Shown here piece after piece: positions 1 through 14,900 of a stretch of 64,000 bases of DNA; within the stretch, counting starts at the first letter, position 1, and every line of letters starts with the position of its first letter. The notes beneath the pieces were generated by a model. It was not told the DNA's origin, made no database searches, and saw only the letters and a program-made list of their open reading frames with translations. This DNA comes from Pegea sp. RAD2-039 (Eukaryota; Chordata; Thaliacea; Salpida; Salpidae): contig JAQGEQ010000011.1 in the NCBI GenBank assembly GCA_034620365.1, positions 434,001-498,000 of the forward strand. Reading direction: 5' to 3'. The translations under genes and the position numbers were made by a program.

Positions 1-3000
1 AATTGTTTTAGTAAAAAGTTTCTTTTTATTTATCTTGTTTCCAGTTCAAAGTCGGTGAAAGGAAGAAATCAAATAAGAAATTTTAGATGGAGCTTTACAC
101 CTTGATTATTATCATTTTAATTTTATTTCAAAATTTTTTGAAGGTAGTATTGTGTCAAAACTGGGTCATTGTCATTACTCATCATTGAAAACTTCAAAAT
201 TGTTGAAAATTCTGATAACAATTTGACTTAGAAAAATTAACAATTACAACCCAGAATTGCGGTGAGACAAAAACACTTAAAACTGTAAAAATAAAATTTG
301 AGTAATCAATTAGCTGGAAGTAAAGTAAACTTTGCAGTTTATAAAAGCAAATCAGTATAGTGAAGAAAAAATTGTGACTGAAACCTTTTTAAATGCTACA
401 CTAATTTTAAATTTCACTTTATTTAAAATAATTAATTCACTTTTCCTTTAAACTCTATCTCTTACAGTTAAAAAGTATTTGTTGAGTTTCTTTCTGATTT
501 ATTGATAATATAATTTTGCTTCACATGAAAAATAAACTGTTTGGTAAAACTCTCGTTGTAAATTTATTGATGGTATATTTTGGTAAGATTATTGTTTTTA
601 AAGCTGAAAAAAGTTTCATTTAACTCATTTATCTAGATAGATTTGTTGTAACTAGAGGTTAAGTTCATTTAAGCAATTTAAATTTATTACAAGAACTGTA
701 AATAAGTTAATTATATTACCAATGCATTTGTAATGTTTGTATATTGAACGAAATATAAGAGAATCGTAGTTTTAAATTACCCTCAAAATTGAAAATAATT
801 GAGTTATTGTACCGGAAACATATTTCGAAATTACAAATACTTAAAATATTGTTGGTATTGATAAAATCAGAATTATTTAATGATTTTATAAAAAGTTAGA
901 ATCTAGCTTCGAAATAACTGTGGCTAAAATCAAGTTTCTTTTCAACTAATAACTGAATTCAATCGATAATCGGATAACTTATCCGATTTCATTCAACTAA
1001 AAGAGCTGAAGTAAATGACTCACTTTATTAACAGTTGAATAAACTAACTGATATTATTCCACTATCTTTGATATGTATCAATGATGTTGATGAAAAAAGT
1101 AAAAACAACAAATTATTGTGAAGTGCTTTTTGAAACAAGTACTTTTGTGTCACGCAACCCATTACACAAATAATATCTCAACATGTTGTATCTTCATTTG
1201 ACATATTTTCTTTTATTAAAAAACAGCCAACATCAACGGCGCCATGGATTAAGTAACATTCCTTGAAAACTTGTTTCTTAAAAACCTGAATCTGTTCTTA
1301 TCATCAACTAACATTGGAATGTGATTGTTTGAAATATGAATTGACTCAATAAATAAAGTCAGCAGAAGTGTTGAGATTTAGAAATATGGTTTGTGATTCT
1401 TGATGTTTTGAAACAAACTAGCAAGTCGATATTTTGTCAAGGATCAATCAAAAAGTTTATAAAAGCTTATGCGATTGGAAGATTAAACAATTTTTTGAAG
1501 TAGCCTGGAAGTATTTTCATAAAAGATATGATAGGCAATATAGTTTGTCACCCACATCAAAGCTGAATTCTTTTGTTATGTTTTCATTTGTCTGAACATT
1601 GGATAAAAAGCTAAAAAATCACAATTTAAAAAACTCTTTTACACATCATCATAAACACTAAGGAGGTAAACACTGAAACAATTTTTACTTTCAAAAGTTG
1701 TCTTAACTTATTCTAACGATAAAAGCTTTCGTATTATTTATATATTTAAAGTTTATTGCTAAATAACTACTACAAACTTACTTATTATATCAAAGCCTTT
1801 TTATTTATACCATAAGAAATTAAGATTTTACAGTTTGAATATCATTTAAACCAAAACTTTGTAGATTAAACAATATTTTTAACAATATTTAAACCCTGTC
1901 CCAAGTATAAATGTAAAGTATAAGATATTTTATTTGCAAGTATCATTAAAAATTCGAATTTTAGTTAATAAGGTACCAAGAATTTTGGAAAGATTTTTGC
2001 AGTCACTATTCTAATAATAATTTAATAAGAATTGAAAGTTAAATTTTTGGTCAAAAGTAGGGCTTCAGCAAATTTTGATGTGGTTCATAATCTTCATCAA
2101 AATAATCCATCTAAAATCTTTGTCGTTACAACGCGAATGTCCAAATTATAAGTTTTAGCTTTTGATTTCTTTGACAAGCATGTAATAAAATCCTGAGGAC
2201 GTTATTAGAATATATAGTTCCAGATAATTTCATTTGTTTTTATCAAAGTATAACATGCACATTTTTTGATTTTTTGCCTTTTGTTTCTATAATTTGTCAG
2301 TTTTATATTGATTTCTTAAGTAACTTTCACTGTTAGTATCATTGAACTTTAAATATGACTTTATTATTTAAAGTTCGCAATAGGATTCTTTGGTTTTATT
2401 ATTTTCAATTTTTCAAATTGTAAACACTATTTTTATGATTATTATCATAATTATTGTATGATTCTACAAAACTCAATAGCAAAATTTAAAAGTTAATCTT
2501 TAATATTTGATGTTTAATGAATATATAAATTTATCCAGGTTCTACTATGAATTATTAATAAATCACAAATATTTTTAAATATTTTATATGAAATTATTAT
2601 TTTTGATTAAGATGAGCTAAAAAGTTTTCTTTCTTCATACTATTACTATTAGCTACTTAAGGTAAATAATTGACTTTATATTTTAAAATTCTATTCTAGT
2701 CTAGATTTATATCATTATAATAATTTTGTATGATCATAAGTTTTAGGATGGTCTGATAAACTACAAATTTTTGCTTTTACGTTTGAAAAGAATGTTAAAA
2801 TACATTTAAATGAGATAAAATAACCAACAAAGAACATGTTTTATGAGCAAAAACGAATAAGAATAAATTCTAAGCGAACTTTTTTGATATGACAAGTAAA
2901 TTTCGACAGGCTATTAATGTACTTTTACTGGAGTGTAAGAATGTTAAGCTTTATTTTTATATAAATTACGATTGGTTGATAAGCTATAATTTTCTAATGT

Positions 3001-6000
3001 TATCAGCAATAAACAAATTTAATTGATTATCCAAAAATGCTAAAAATTTACTTTTTTGAAAAGTAAGTTTTTATTTCATCATCTATTCATCGATTAGAAA
3101 ACGTTTTTTCAATGTTTTTATGGTTTCTGCAGTTAGTTTAAACACTGATTTTTAAAGTATAATAAAATAATATTATCAAATTTTATCTAAAAATACAACT
3201 TTTTTGTTTATTATATGAATCATCAATTAATTTTGTACACGGATTTTATCTAGCTAAAGAATAAGTCATTACAGGAAGAGATAAAGTTTTATCGTTCTTA
3301 CTGTGACAAGTTAAACGAATGAAACAAAAACTTAATGATTTTAGCTGTAAATGTTAATAATATTTTCTGCAAACAAATGTTCAAGCTAAGATTATCAAAT
3401 AAAGAAGAAGCTAAATTGTAAAATACTAATGTTAAGTCAGCTGCCTAAATTGCAGAGTTTTTATCTTCTGCAGATAAAATCAATAAAATCAAATGATAGA
3501 TTGATTTCAACTTAAGCAGAAGGCTATATGAAGTAAAACGATTAAGAAGTGAACAATTCAGAGCAAAGAGTTTTTAAAAGAAGCAAGTGGCAGGTGGAGA
3601 GCATATGGAGTTCATCTATTTATCGGTTTTTTCTCCTCTTATACTTAGAAAACTTTCACACTTTGCATAATACAATTGCTGACTAAACCATTTTAAGTCA
3701 TCAAGCAAATTTTCCATCAGAATTTTTTGTTTAACTTTTGATTCATTCAAATAGCAACCATATAAATTTGTTCTAAACAAATATATAATTTTACAAAATT
3801 GTACAACAATCTTTACATAATAAACATAAATTATTAAGATCATTAATAAATGTTTTTATGAGAGCGCTTAACATAATTTCTATGATAAATTCGTCCTCTT
3901 ACCCTAGTTAATAAATCACTCTTACGTATTTTTTTAGTTTTGATTTTATATTTTATCAGTTTTTTATTCAATGTATATGTCACCAATGAAAAAAGACTGG
4001 ATTTGTCAGAAAATAATTGAAAACATTTATCTGTTAAGATACTTTCGATCAGAAAAAGAGTGGATTCATCTGTTGAAGAAACATACCAGGCAAACAGAAG
4101 AGTGTTAAAGGTCATGATCTTATAATGGAAATGTTTCGAAGAAAAAAATGTTATTTAAAATTTAGATAGTTTATTCATAGATAATCTAAGTTACCGTTCA
4201 CGAAAAACTATAAAAAAAAATTAAATGTTTATCAAATATATATGATTATCCTTAGATTTACTTAAAAAATTAAAATATTTAAAGACTTAAATCTATGTAC
4301 AGATTAAAGAAAGATTTAATAACTTAATCGAGCCATAAATTAAGCTTTTGAGAAATAATAAGTTAAAAATAAAATTAAAAATTATTGGATTTAAGTTATA
4401 GCTCAATGAGGCTTTTAGTTTCAACACATAACGTGCACCAAACTTATAGAGTTATTAAAAAATAATTTAATTCATCTTGAGTTTTGATGAAATCCTAAAA
4501 GTTTTTTTGGCTAATCAACTAATAATATTTACAAAAACTTACTTGTAAAATACTCGAAATAGTTTTTAAACTCAAACAAATAAACTCAAGATAGACTAGA
4601 CAAACTATTTTGTACATTTAAAAGAAAAAATTAACTTGATAGGAGCCAATAATTTTCTTTAAATATTTAAAAAATAAATCATTGTAAACAAAGACAAATT
4701 TCATATCACTATTTCGTGATAGCAAAAGATAAGAACTCTCTTACTTATAAATTAGTAAAAATAAAATAATTTGCAGATTTTTTTATATTTTTCACATGAA
4801 AGTCTACAGTTACAATAATATATGAAATGAATAAAAATCAAATAATAAATATTAAATGCAATCGCTAGATGGCGTAAATTCTGTACTTATTACTTAAAAT
4901 CATTTGCAATGCAACAAAACCAAAACCATTTCTCATTTTAGTTATCGATTAGTTTTTAGTAAAATCGACGATGCTTTTGTAAATGATGAATTGTATTTGA
5001 TAGTTTTTGAATTCATGGCTTTGTTCTATCAAACAGCACCTAAAATGTAAAGATAAAATAGCTTATTATAATTTACAAAATAATTGATCAAAAAGATAGT
5101 GAAAACTTAAACTTTAACACTAAAAAGAAATTTATCATTTTTTAAAACTTTGAGAAAACAACTTAAAAAGTTTCCCAAATGATAAGAAAATGAATAAATT
5201 ATTTGAAACAAACTATTTGACTAATTGACTAACCAAACAGTAGCTGACATTTTACGTGAACCATAAAATCAGGTGATGAACAGTTGACATTGTTCAACAT
5301 CACGAGCTGCAAAAGACTCTGTTTTATATTTAGGTCAACTACATAGTGATAAAATTATAGTTTATTACTTTTAGAAACCAGTCTAAGGCTTATAAATTAT
5401 TTATGACAAATAGTAAATTTAACATTATACAAACACAAGACTCTTATTTGAAGTTTTTCAGTGATGGTAACTAAAGGGTACACATAAATGTGTTCTGGTA
5501 CTAAAATTTAATCTATTCATGTTATTGGAATTTAAACGAACTTAGATTATAACTAACATCGTGTATTGCTTGTAGATTATCAGAAAAAACAATACAACTT
5601 TAAAATTTGCATAAATTTTTACTAGTCTGGAAACCAAATCTTCTTGTTCTTCAGATTAGTTGATTTCATTATAATAATGCTTTTAAGCTGATTTAAATTG
5701 TTGCTAATATTTAAAAAATGATAATTTCATAGAATAGTTTTTTGAATTTTTTAAAACAATATTTAGTAATACAATATTGTTTGGTTTTATTAGCTGTAAC
5801 AGTACCATTCCTTATCACCTTACTAATAATTTTCATTGTTGAAAAAAACTTATAAGGCAGTAAGATTTAAACCTTACCTCAGATTTCTTAAAAGAATTTT
5901 TCAACAGAAATTAAAAAATGTAACTAGACTATTCTACAAAAAACCCACTGTTACTACTAAAAGGCATTAGAACAAGATTAAATTATATTATCAAGAATAT

Positions 6001-9000
6001 TAGATTAGAAAGCTAGAAAATATATTGTCCTGTAACATTTCCAACTAATTAAAAATCCGATATGTGCTTTCATTTCTTAGCTTTGCTTTTATTTTAACAT
6101 GTTTGAGATTACCTAATTTCACAAATAATTCTTAAAGTAGTTGAGTTTTAGATTACAATTAGTTTGCAGAAGAAAAACAATAATTGTTTTTTCTGGAAAA
6201 TACTCAAGCTGAAAAACAATCTTTAATTTGTTTCGTTTACTAAGCTGTTTATTTAAATAAAAAATTATAATTTGATTATTATTTCAACATTAGCAGCTAC
6301 GATAAATGCATAGTTTGAATGTTATAACTAATGTTATTGATTAAAAAGCAATACAAGAACCATATCTTTCATTGTTGCTAATGACTATAGTCATAAAAAT
6401 ATTTTTTATGCAAATGTAGGATTTAATAACTAGCATAACTTTAATTACAGACATAAGTAAAGTTTTTTGTGGTATTCTTTTTGCAAAATTTTTGTTTTTT
6501 TTATAGCAACAGTTGTACATTCTTGTATAATCAAACAATGGAATCCAGACATTTCAACAGCTCAAAATTATTGATTATCTAAAGGACCGTTTGCTTTATC
6601 CGAATTATAAGATTCCAAAGCAGTAAATCAAGCCATAGATATTTGACTAAAGAAAAAAAATGATATTAAAAAACTTTCTTTAAAATTTTCTGATTTTAGC
6701 TAAGATTGTTAAATAAACTTAACGATTGTGAATTCAATCTTCTTCGATATTTTTTGAAAACATTTTTAGCAACAGTCACATTATTAAACGTAGTCTTGAG
6801 GTTGAAGGTTGTTTTTGTTTCTTTTGTTATTAATAGTTCTTACCTTTCTGTTGAGTATAAATGTTGGTGGTAGTTGTCTTAATAGAATTATTGCAGAATA
6901 ACTAATTTCCGAAAATCCGCAAATTTTGTTCATTTTCATTAAAGTCAAAATTCACTTCTGAAAACTGAAGCTTATAATTATTTAAAGTCTGTTGAAAATG
7001 AACTAAATATTTAAATAAAGTTAGTAATTACAATTTACAAGATTAAATTTATTAACATTTTCATGCTGTAAACATATTGTTTTTACCTTTCAATATAAAA
7101 TGTTAATTCATTTTAAAAAAGTTAAGATAAAGTTTTTTTTGTTTTCTTTTAATAACTACAACAACATTATGATTATGATTAACAACATGTTGATTAGATC
7201 TAGAAAACAATCACAACTGATGTATCTATATAATTTGACATTAAAACCTTTAAAACAATTTTGAGTTAAAATTAAACCAAATTAATGATGATGAACAAAA
7301 GCTGAGAAAATTGTACAAAATTGTTAATAATGTCAACTAGCAATTGCAGACTTTGGACACAGAATTCTTTTCTGCAGACTTTGTTTTACATTTTTCACAC
7401 GAAAACCTATAAGTAATTTATATGAAAATGCAAAAATTGAATATAATCTTTTTTAAGTAATTACTCATAATTTAACAGTTTCTTTCTAAGAACTTCAAAA
7501 TATTTATATTTAGCGTCTTACAGTGGAATTTATTTAAAGAGACAGGTAACTAAAAGCCTTAATTAACTTTTATATTTTATAGTATTTTTGTTATTAACAT
7601 TGAAAATGAAGTTTGTGTTTTGAGCTTTAAACAACATTTTTTAAATTTATGTTGAAAATTTCTATAAATTTTAGTTGATGGAAATTTTATTTAAATAAAG
7701 TTTATTCATATATCATACAGTAATGATAATATGTAACTATTAAGAATTTTTGTAGCAATTTGATAAAATTTTTGTTCAATTTGTGAAACATTTAATGAAT
7801 TCTCATATAAAAAATTATAGATTGGTGTAAAATACTTTTCAATTTAAAACGTACTAAATCTTACGTACTTCGTTGAAATTCAAAGTGATTGACCAGGAAT
7901 TATTTCAAAGATTGTTGATTTCAGAAAGTAAAGATTTAAAGAAAGTGATTTATGTAAATCAGTGTATTTACGATTCTAGAAAAAGCCAAATCTTTTTATT
8001 AGATAGTCAAACGAAGCAAATAGTTAAAACTAATGATGTGAATGTAATTTGTCACAGGGCAATTTATACTTATGTTAAAATAGAATAAATTTTTCAAGTT
8101 ACTGTAAAATAAGATAGATAAGATCAATTTCGAAACTCTTGACACAAAACTGTTTTCGAGCAGACTGTTATCAGTTGACATACTAAATATTTCTTAGACT
8201 TACATTTAATACAAATCAAACTTAAATCTTAGAAATTTGTATTTTCAGCTTTATTAGTTTGTCAAACTTAATAACATAATACATTTAATGTAGAATTTTG
8301 TTTGATTCAAGACTTTTATCATCAAACTTTTCTCGTCCAGTGCTATAACCTTATTTGGTAAAATAATCTGTGATTTTGCCTGCTACGCAAAAAAATCAAT
8401 TAATCAAAATTACTGTGGCCGTTTCAAAAGCTTGAAGGCTTTGCTTGCAGTTACAGCACTTTATTTAAAACAAGCAATATAATAAAACTCACAAATTATA
8501 TATTACTACGAAATTTTGAACAGTTGAAAAAGCAATATTAAGAAGGTTCATCAACCAAAAACTACTAGAGATTATAATCTTTCCTTAGATGCTAGTGTGA
8601 TAAAGATAATTTTAACTAATGTAAATTAGGTCAATCTAACGTCAGAAGACCTTTGGCTATGATTCAACCCAAGTAAATTTGAATTTAAGGTCATACAAGA
8701 TAGTACGCTTTTCGCCACTTTTGCAAAAACATTCTAAAGCGTAATACAAGATTTGAGTTTAGTGGTCAGCAATCTTATATTCTCACATGCTTTGTCATAC
8801 AATACATTATTTTGAGCTGAGTAAGCTATTTCAACAAACTAAATCAATTTATCAAAATTCCAACGGTTTCTTACATATTATAACAATAAATATCATATTT
8901 GAGTCGTTTTTTAATTATTTTTGTTAGTTTTAAAGAATAATTCATTGTTGATAATTCATACAATTCTATGCTTTTTTGGAAAGTGTCTGCTAAGAACTTT

Positions 9001-11126
9001 GCCCCAGAGACAAGTTTTTGGCAAAATTTTCTTGGCAGCTAGCTGTATAGGTCAAGGTGCTAAACTATCTGATGTTGGTTTATTTTTAATTTTACTCTCT
9101 AAATCAAATTCAAACCAATCTCACTTTTGTTCGAAATCAAAGTTGTAACTAACCTGGTAGGCAAGCATATAAATTGATATACAGTAAAAAAATGGAATAA
9201 AGTATTTAAGGAGTCTTTTATAAATAAAAAATTAAATTTCATTTATTATAAATGTTTATCTTTTATCAAATACAAAATTCTTGAACCATATTGTATTATC
9301 AACTCTTCTTTTTTATAATTTTCTTATGCAGGTATAAATTTGAAAATCTAAATTAGTCTGAAATGACTCTTAAACTAGTTTATTTTGTTTTTTTTCGATT
9401 GCAAATGAAACAAATCTTTTTTGATTCTAAAATCTTTACAAGTTCATATAAAAAGACTTTCTCTAAAGCTACTTATTTGAAATCGCATGTAATAATAGAA
9501 GTAAATTAAATGAAAAATTTGAAACTAATAATTTAATAAATTGAACAAACTTTTAGTATTTTAATCTTTCATTCTCTTAGTTGAAGTAATTTAACTCATA
9601 ATGTTGAAATAACAACATAACTTGATTTATCTCAGTAAAAGTTCTTTAAAATGTACTTGAAAATGTATTCCTGGAAATTTTCTGACATTTTTTCGTGATG
9701 AAATACGAGAAACAATTTACTTTACAGAGTTTATTCCTCGCAAACACCTTTTTTTATGTCTATTTTAAGTAAACGTTTTTAAGTTAACAGCCATAATGCT
9801 TATAGCTTCAAAATTTAAGAATATGTTTAAAATGTTGGTTTAGTAACTCATCAATAAGATCTTTCCCTGGTTAGTTTTAAAAGGTTAGTAGTATTTCATT
9901 AATCAGAATTTATATATTCATATCATCTGTTGTCTTTTTTGAATCATATTTGCGTTCAGTTTATGGAAAGTAAAAGAAATAAATTAAATTTCATGTCTAT
10001 AGATTTTAAATTTCTATTTTGTATGAAAAGTTAATAAAGCTAAGTGGTTTTGAGTTATGCAGTAAAAAGTTTTTATCGCAAAATATTTTATTGACATCTC
10101 AAATAACTCAGGCTCACATAATTAAACTATTTGTAAAAGTTTATAAACAATTCTAATTTAAATATTTAATCGTATAATTTATACTATAAACATTATTCTT
10201 TATTTGTTTGTGGTAATGATTTTGTTCTATTATAACCATTTAAATTATCTTTTTTTTAATTACCAATAAATAAAAACAGAACTTTTACTGATTATGTGAT
10301 ACAAATATTCTGATTAAAATAGTTTCAAAATGATTTTTTTTATGATATCGTTTGAAAAATTTCGAAATCTGCATTTTAAATGACTTCTTAAATTTACTGG
10401 TAGAATCAGTTTTTGATTAAGGATAAGAAAATTTAAATCTTTTTTATTTAACCAAATGTCTAATTTCATTTTATTTACAACGTTTTTCGAATAGCTTAAA
10501 ATGTTGAATAGTCGGTAATCTTTTGAAGTATTTCTTGTGGTGGTTATACAAAAGTTTTTTGATCGATGCTTTTGTTTGTACATTTGGTGAATGAACTCAA
10601 ATTTTTTCAAGAAGATGTTAAATGGAAGATGTGTATTAGGTAGCTTAACATCTATTTTTTTATAAAATAAATCGAAACATTCTTCTAATACTTTATCTGA
10701 ACTTAAATAAAAGCAAATCTAAATGATTGAATGAGTTCATTTGAAAGGGTAGATGTTTAGAATATCTCATAAGTTTAATAGATAGTGAATAGATTATTCA
10801 CTTCTTGATTAACACAAAAAAGCTTTTTTAAGAATAAACGAGACATAAAAAAGACCTTGATATTGAGTTTTATATTTTAAAACTATAGTAAGAAATTAGC
10901 AATTTTTAGCTTCTGTAAATAGTATAACATTAATATATTTCACATATAATTCCATTATCTTAGATTTTCGGCTGTTATTTCTTGAAAACTGCTTTTTCTC
11001 AGACTATTTATCGTACCAAGGGTTACTAAGCAAGGGTAAAAACCACATTTGAAAATACACATTGAAAACCTCAAAGGCTACAATTTTGAATTTGCATTTT
11101 AATTGAAGTTGTGATGTTGAGTATTG
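1..11126. other. AT-rich region without a recognisable gene
   Basis: Continuous AT-rich DNA with stop codons in every frame. The longest open frames are 75-98 codons (for example 3843-4115 and 10314-10610, minus strand) and show AT-driven composition with no recognised domain. A lower-AT patch at about 8960-9075 is listed separately. A GC-rich islet GGCGCCATGG lies near 1238-1247. Exons of a long gene with distant introns could be missed here. Confidence 0.6.
8960..9148 (+). other. Lower-AT island with an open frame, unassigned
   Basis: The plus frame is open up to TAA at 9146-9148 and reads LPQRQVFGKIFLAASCIGQG across the GC-richer part. There is no clear splice acceptor, start context or known domain. 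It could be a decayed mobile element, an exon of an unseen gene, or chance. Confidence 0.15.
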
Positions 11127-11756
11127 TTTATTTTTTACCCATACAACATTCTACCTGCTTCAACTAAAATAGTTTTTACTCTTCATTCTATACTATTCTA
11201 TCTTGATTTTAAATAAAAACAGTGGTAATATTTTTGTTTGTTTTCTTTATAATAATTTGATTTTAACCTTTTTAAATCAAAAATAAAGATTGTGGTAACA
11301 AAAAAGACAAAAACAAATATTAGCAGCTCTGATGTAATACAAGATTTGCACTAAAACCATGATCAAAATAAGAAAAGAAGTTAAAACAATTTTCATACTA
11401 CAATTAAGAGCTGCATTTAACTAGAAAGAAAATCGGTTGTTAGGTGCCGTAAAAGATCACTGAGTCAATCGCGATAAAAATAATGACAAAATCAAAAAAC
11501 TTTGCTAATTTACTAAGAGCTAAGTTTTTTCTTCGTTAAATTTAGCCATAAAGGCTTCTCAAGCAACGATATTGTAAAAGCATTCTGCATGTGTCATAAG
11601 AATTCAATGACTAAACCGCACATGTAACTGTTAGCATTACTGTAGATAACGAACGTGAGGTTTTGTTCACATGACTAAAAAGACGTGAATCCGTATTTCC
11701 AATTAATCTTTGGACTAACTCGTTTTTGTTGTGTCCACATTGTGGAGATGACTCAT
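11127..11756 (-). other. Probable 3' UTR of the OLF gene
   Basis: Below the stop codon the sequence stays less AT-rich to about 11440, as expected of a UTR. The nearest minus-strand AATAAA (TTTATT on the plus strand) that I see is at 11127-11132. The true cleavage site is unknown. A short palindrome, TCCACATTGTGGA, lies just past the stop (about 11734-11746). Confidence 0.4.
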
Positions 11757-11916
11757 CTACTGACTCGTTGTATTTTCCACTTTAGATGTGAAATTGTCGA
11801 ATATATCTGTGTTTTGTCTAAATTCTCCTAAGACTATTGGATAAACTACTCGTCTTCCGTTATCCCAAGAATAAATTTGCTGGTCAACTGGGTTGTAGTC
11901 TATCATTGTATTGTAT
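11757..11916 (-). CDS. OLF gene exon 11: end of the OLF domain and C-terminus
   Basis: Completes Arg653 and encodes 654-705 and TAG. YNTMIDYNPVDQQIYSWDNG is the diagnostic final OLF blade; Ile658 (main chain) and Asp659 match myocilin calcium ligands Ile477 and Asp478. A tail of about 30 residues follows, with sequons NFT and NTT, and has no membrane segment or GPI-like hydrophobic end. Acceptor TTTTTTTAG. The 160-nt coding part ends exactly in frame. Confidence 0.97.
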
Positions 11917-14900
11917 CTAAAAAAACATTAAAAAATGAATTAGTAAAACAACAATCTTTTTTTTTTTATTTTGTGAAGATAAGTTCTTGCTGCCAGTAAT
12001 AACTGATTAGTTTTATGGTGAAAAACATTCATCTTAACCATTCATCTAAACAAAACTAAATCTTAAACAATGTTTGTTTAATATTTAAAAACTGTATGTA
12101 AGTACATAGAGGCTAACACCAACAATAAGATTGATCATATTATGTATACAAAGTGCAAAGTTTTCTTTGAGACTCGACTGTCTCTTAAACCATCATTTAT
12201 ATATTTTGCAAATATTTTCTTTGTCTAAAAATCATAAAATTTTATAAAGTTTTATAAACCTAACTAAAACTAAACTAAAAAACTAAGTGATTAGTTTAAC
12301 ATTTAATCAACAGTTTTATGTTGAAGTTAACTTTTATTTTTATACCATACTGGGTAATAGACTCTTTAATAAAAACTAAGCTTCACAACAAAAACGATTT
12401 AGAAAATATTTAATTAAATAATTTTGCTTTCGTTAAATAATTTTTTGAGTCTAAGAAAATTCTTTACAGCTTTACTTGGTAAACTACTTGAATGACGAAA
12501 TGATATAGCACCTTAAACAATCCGAGTTTGAAAAGTAAAATGTTAAATGGTTGGTGAGCTAAATGAGATCAATTTACATTTATAAAACAAACCAGCTACT
12601 TGTAACGCCAATCACTCAAGTAGAAGTTCTTTCATGGCGCCTTTATCACTCTTAGACGTCTGCTCAACCCATAAACTCAATAAAAGTAGACAAAAATGTA
12701 AAAGGTTAAATTTAAAACAAAAAACAATCAATCACACAACAAGTTTGAAAAACAAAGCCATAACGTTTTTTATAAATACAAACAGAATGAATATTTATAA
12801 ACATAATCTGTTGAAGTAATCTCTGATGTTTTCGTTAACTTTTTACTTCTGTTTAAAACCAATAGTATAGACTGACAAATACTTAAATCCAATGTACTGT
12901 AGATACTTGGTTTGATGTTTTCAAAAGAGCTGAGTAATGCATGGTTTAACAAAGCCATTATTTATTATTATTAGTATTGCTAAGCCTTGATATGTTTACT
13001 AACTCTGTCAAACATTGCGTATGATTGAAAGAGTTATTTTAATAGAGATTTTAATAGTTTGGTTCTAAATTTATGAAAAATAGATTTCAATTGTTGCTTT
13101 ATTCACTTAAAAGGCAGAATCATTATTTACAACTTGAAGATAGAGCTACTATAAGGAAATTTGATGTCAATTTTTTCTATAAATTTAAAGTTAGTTTATC
13201 GTGAGACACAGCAAACGCAATAAGATTGTCTGTTTATGATTGCGTTACTTTTATTGATACTAAAATATTTATTAGGTTAGTTTACTAGATTAGTAATTTT
13301 AGACTCTGATTGAAATTAAAATTTTGAATAAATAATTCATTACTAAATACTAATGACAGAATAAGTAACATAATGAACAACTGATAAGCATGATAATTAA
13401 ATCAAACTAAAAGTTTGTTGATGTCTAATTAAAATAAGACAATAATTTAAAAGCTTTGCTTTAAATTGTCCAATATTATTTTACCTGGCAAATAGTTTTA
13501 ATAGCATTAGATTTATCAACAACTTTATTCTGTTGCAGATTTTTTAGAATTCAGAATTTTATTGGAATAAAAAGAGTTTAAAACATTGTTAAAGTTTTAG
13601 ATAAATGAATGATTCAGCAGGATTTTAACAAATTGGAGAATGAGTTGAATTATCTCAACAGCAGGCTTTACGCTGAAAAATCTTTGATTTGAAACAATAT
13701 GTGGTAAAATAATACTATAGATAGTTTATAGTATTATTGACGTTGCAGTAATAAAAGTGAAATAAGGTGTAATTTTTTAGATAGTAATTAAGGTGAATAA
13801 GTGTGATAAAGTTATCAACATACTTTACCTGTAAGCATTTCTAAAGTGTAGGTTGATTTGTAGAGGTGTCTCAGTAAGGAGATTGAAAGCGTAGTTGATG
13901 GTAGAATTAGATCGAGTATATGAACTGACAGTGTATAGGATTCCACATATGATAAATGAGTTAGCAACATCTGATTTCTAAGAACAAAATAAGAAAGTAG
14001 AACATAAACATTCGTTAAAGTTTTTTTTTATTGTAGACGATTTCATTTAACCACAAATTAAGTATTTCTAAAAACTACTCTGTCATAATTAAACAACTGA
14101 AGCTAAATATAGTTGGATATGTTTTCTCAATAACATGTAACCTTTACATCTATTCTCATTTCATTGGCAACTAAATTATAACTTACCAATACATTTTAAT
14201 ACTTGAGAAATAACCATAAATTGCATTATAAGTGTTTAAAATGAATGTGTAAAGAGTTAATAAAACAGAAAGGCGTACTTCAATCAGTTTTAATAGTGCA
14301 CCCTCGTAAGTTTGTCTTTCTCTAATAAGGCTATTTTTAAATTACTGGCTACTATTTACTTAATTAGTGTAATAGTTATTTTAACAAAACCTTCAAAAAT
14401 ATGTAATTGCGTACACAATGATGCTAACATAAAAAAACGATTTTAGGGTACTTAAGAAAGAGTAGTAAGAAAGTAATTAAGGAAAAATTACCTTCATAGT
14501 TGTATGGACAACCCGAATAGGTTTCAAACTTTCAGAATCAATTTGAGCAACGATTATATTCCCTTCTTGTGCGGTAGAGCTAGAACAATTCAAAAGAAAG
14601 CTAATTACTTTCTTACAAATAGCATTTACCATACTTTTAAAGAGAGTCATATAGTAGATTTGCTAGGAAAGAAACCTCACAGAGCAATTACTAGATTAAA
14701 AGTACTTTAATAGACCAGTGTAAACTCGATTTGGTGTAATTTTTCAGCTTATAATCCTACAGAAGTTTTTCACTTTTGCAATTGCAATAAAAATAGTTCT
14801 AATATATGGTAAAGTAGTAGTTTTCTGAAGAAAAACTTTTTATAATGACTAAGAGTATTTCTTTTAAAAAGCTCTATCAGATTGATATGTTTAGAACATT

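Noticed and set aside
3616-4115. Two adjacent minus-strand frames (75 and 90 codons) as one gene
   Set aside because: No splice sites, no domain, and AT-driven composition.
10314-10610. 98-codon minus-strand open frame
   Set aside because: Its composition is that of random AT-rich sequence (Asn, Lys, Phe, Ile, Leu), with no domain and no supporting signals.
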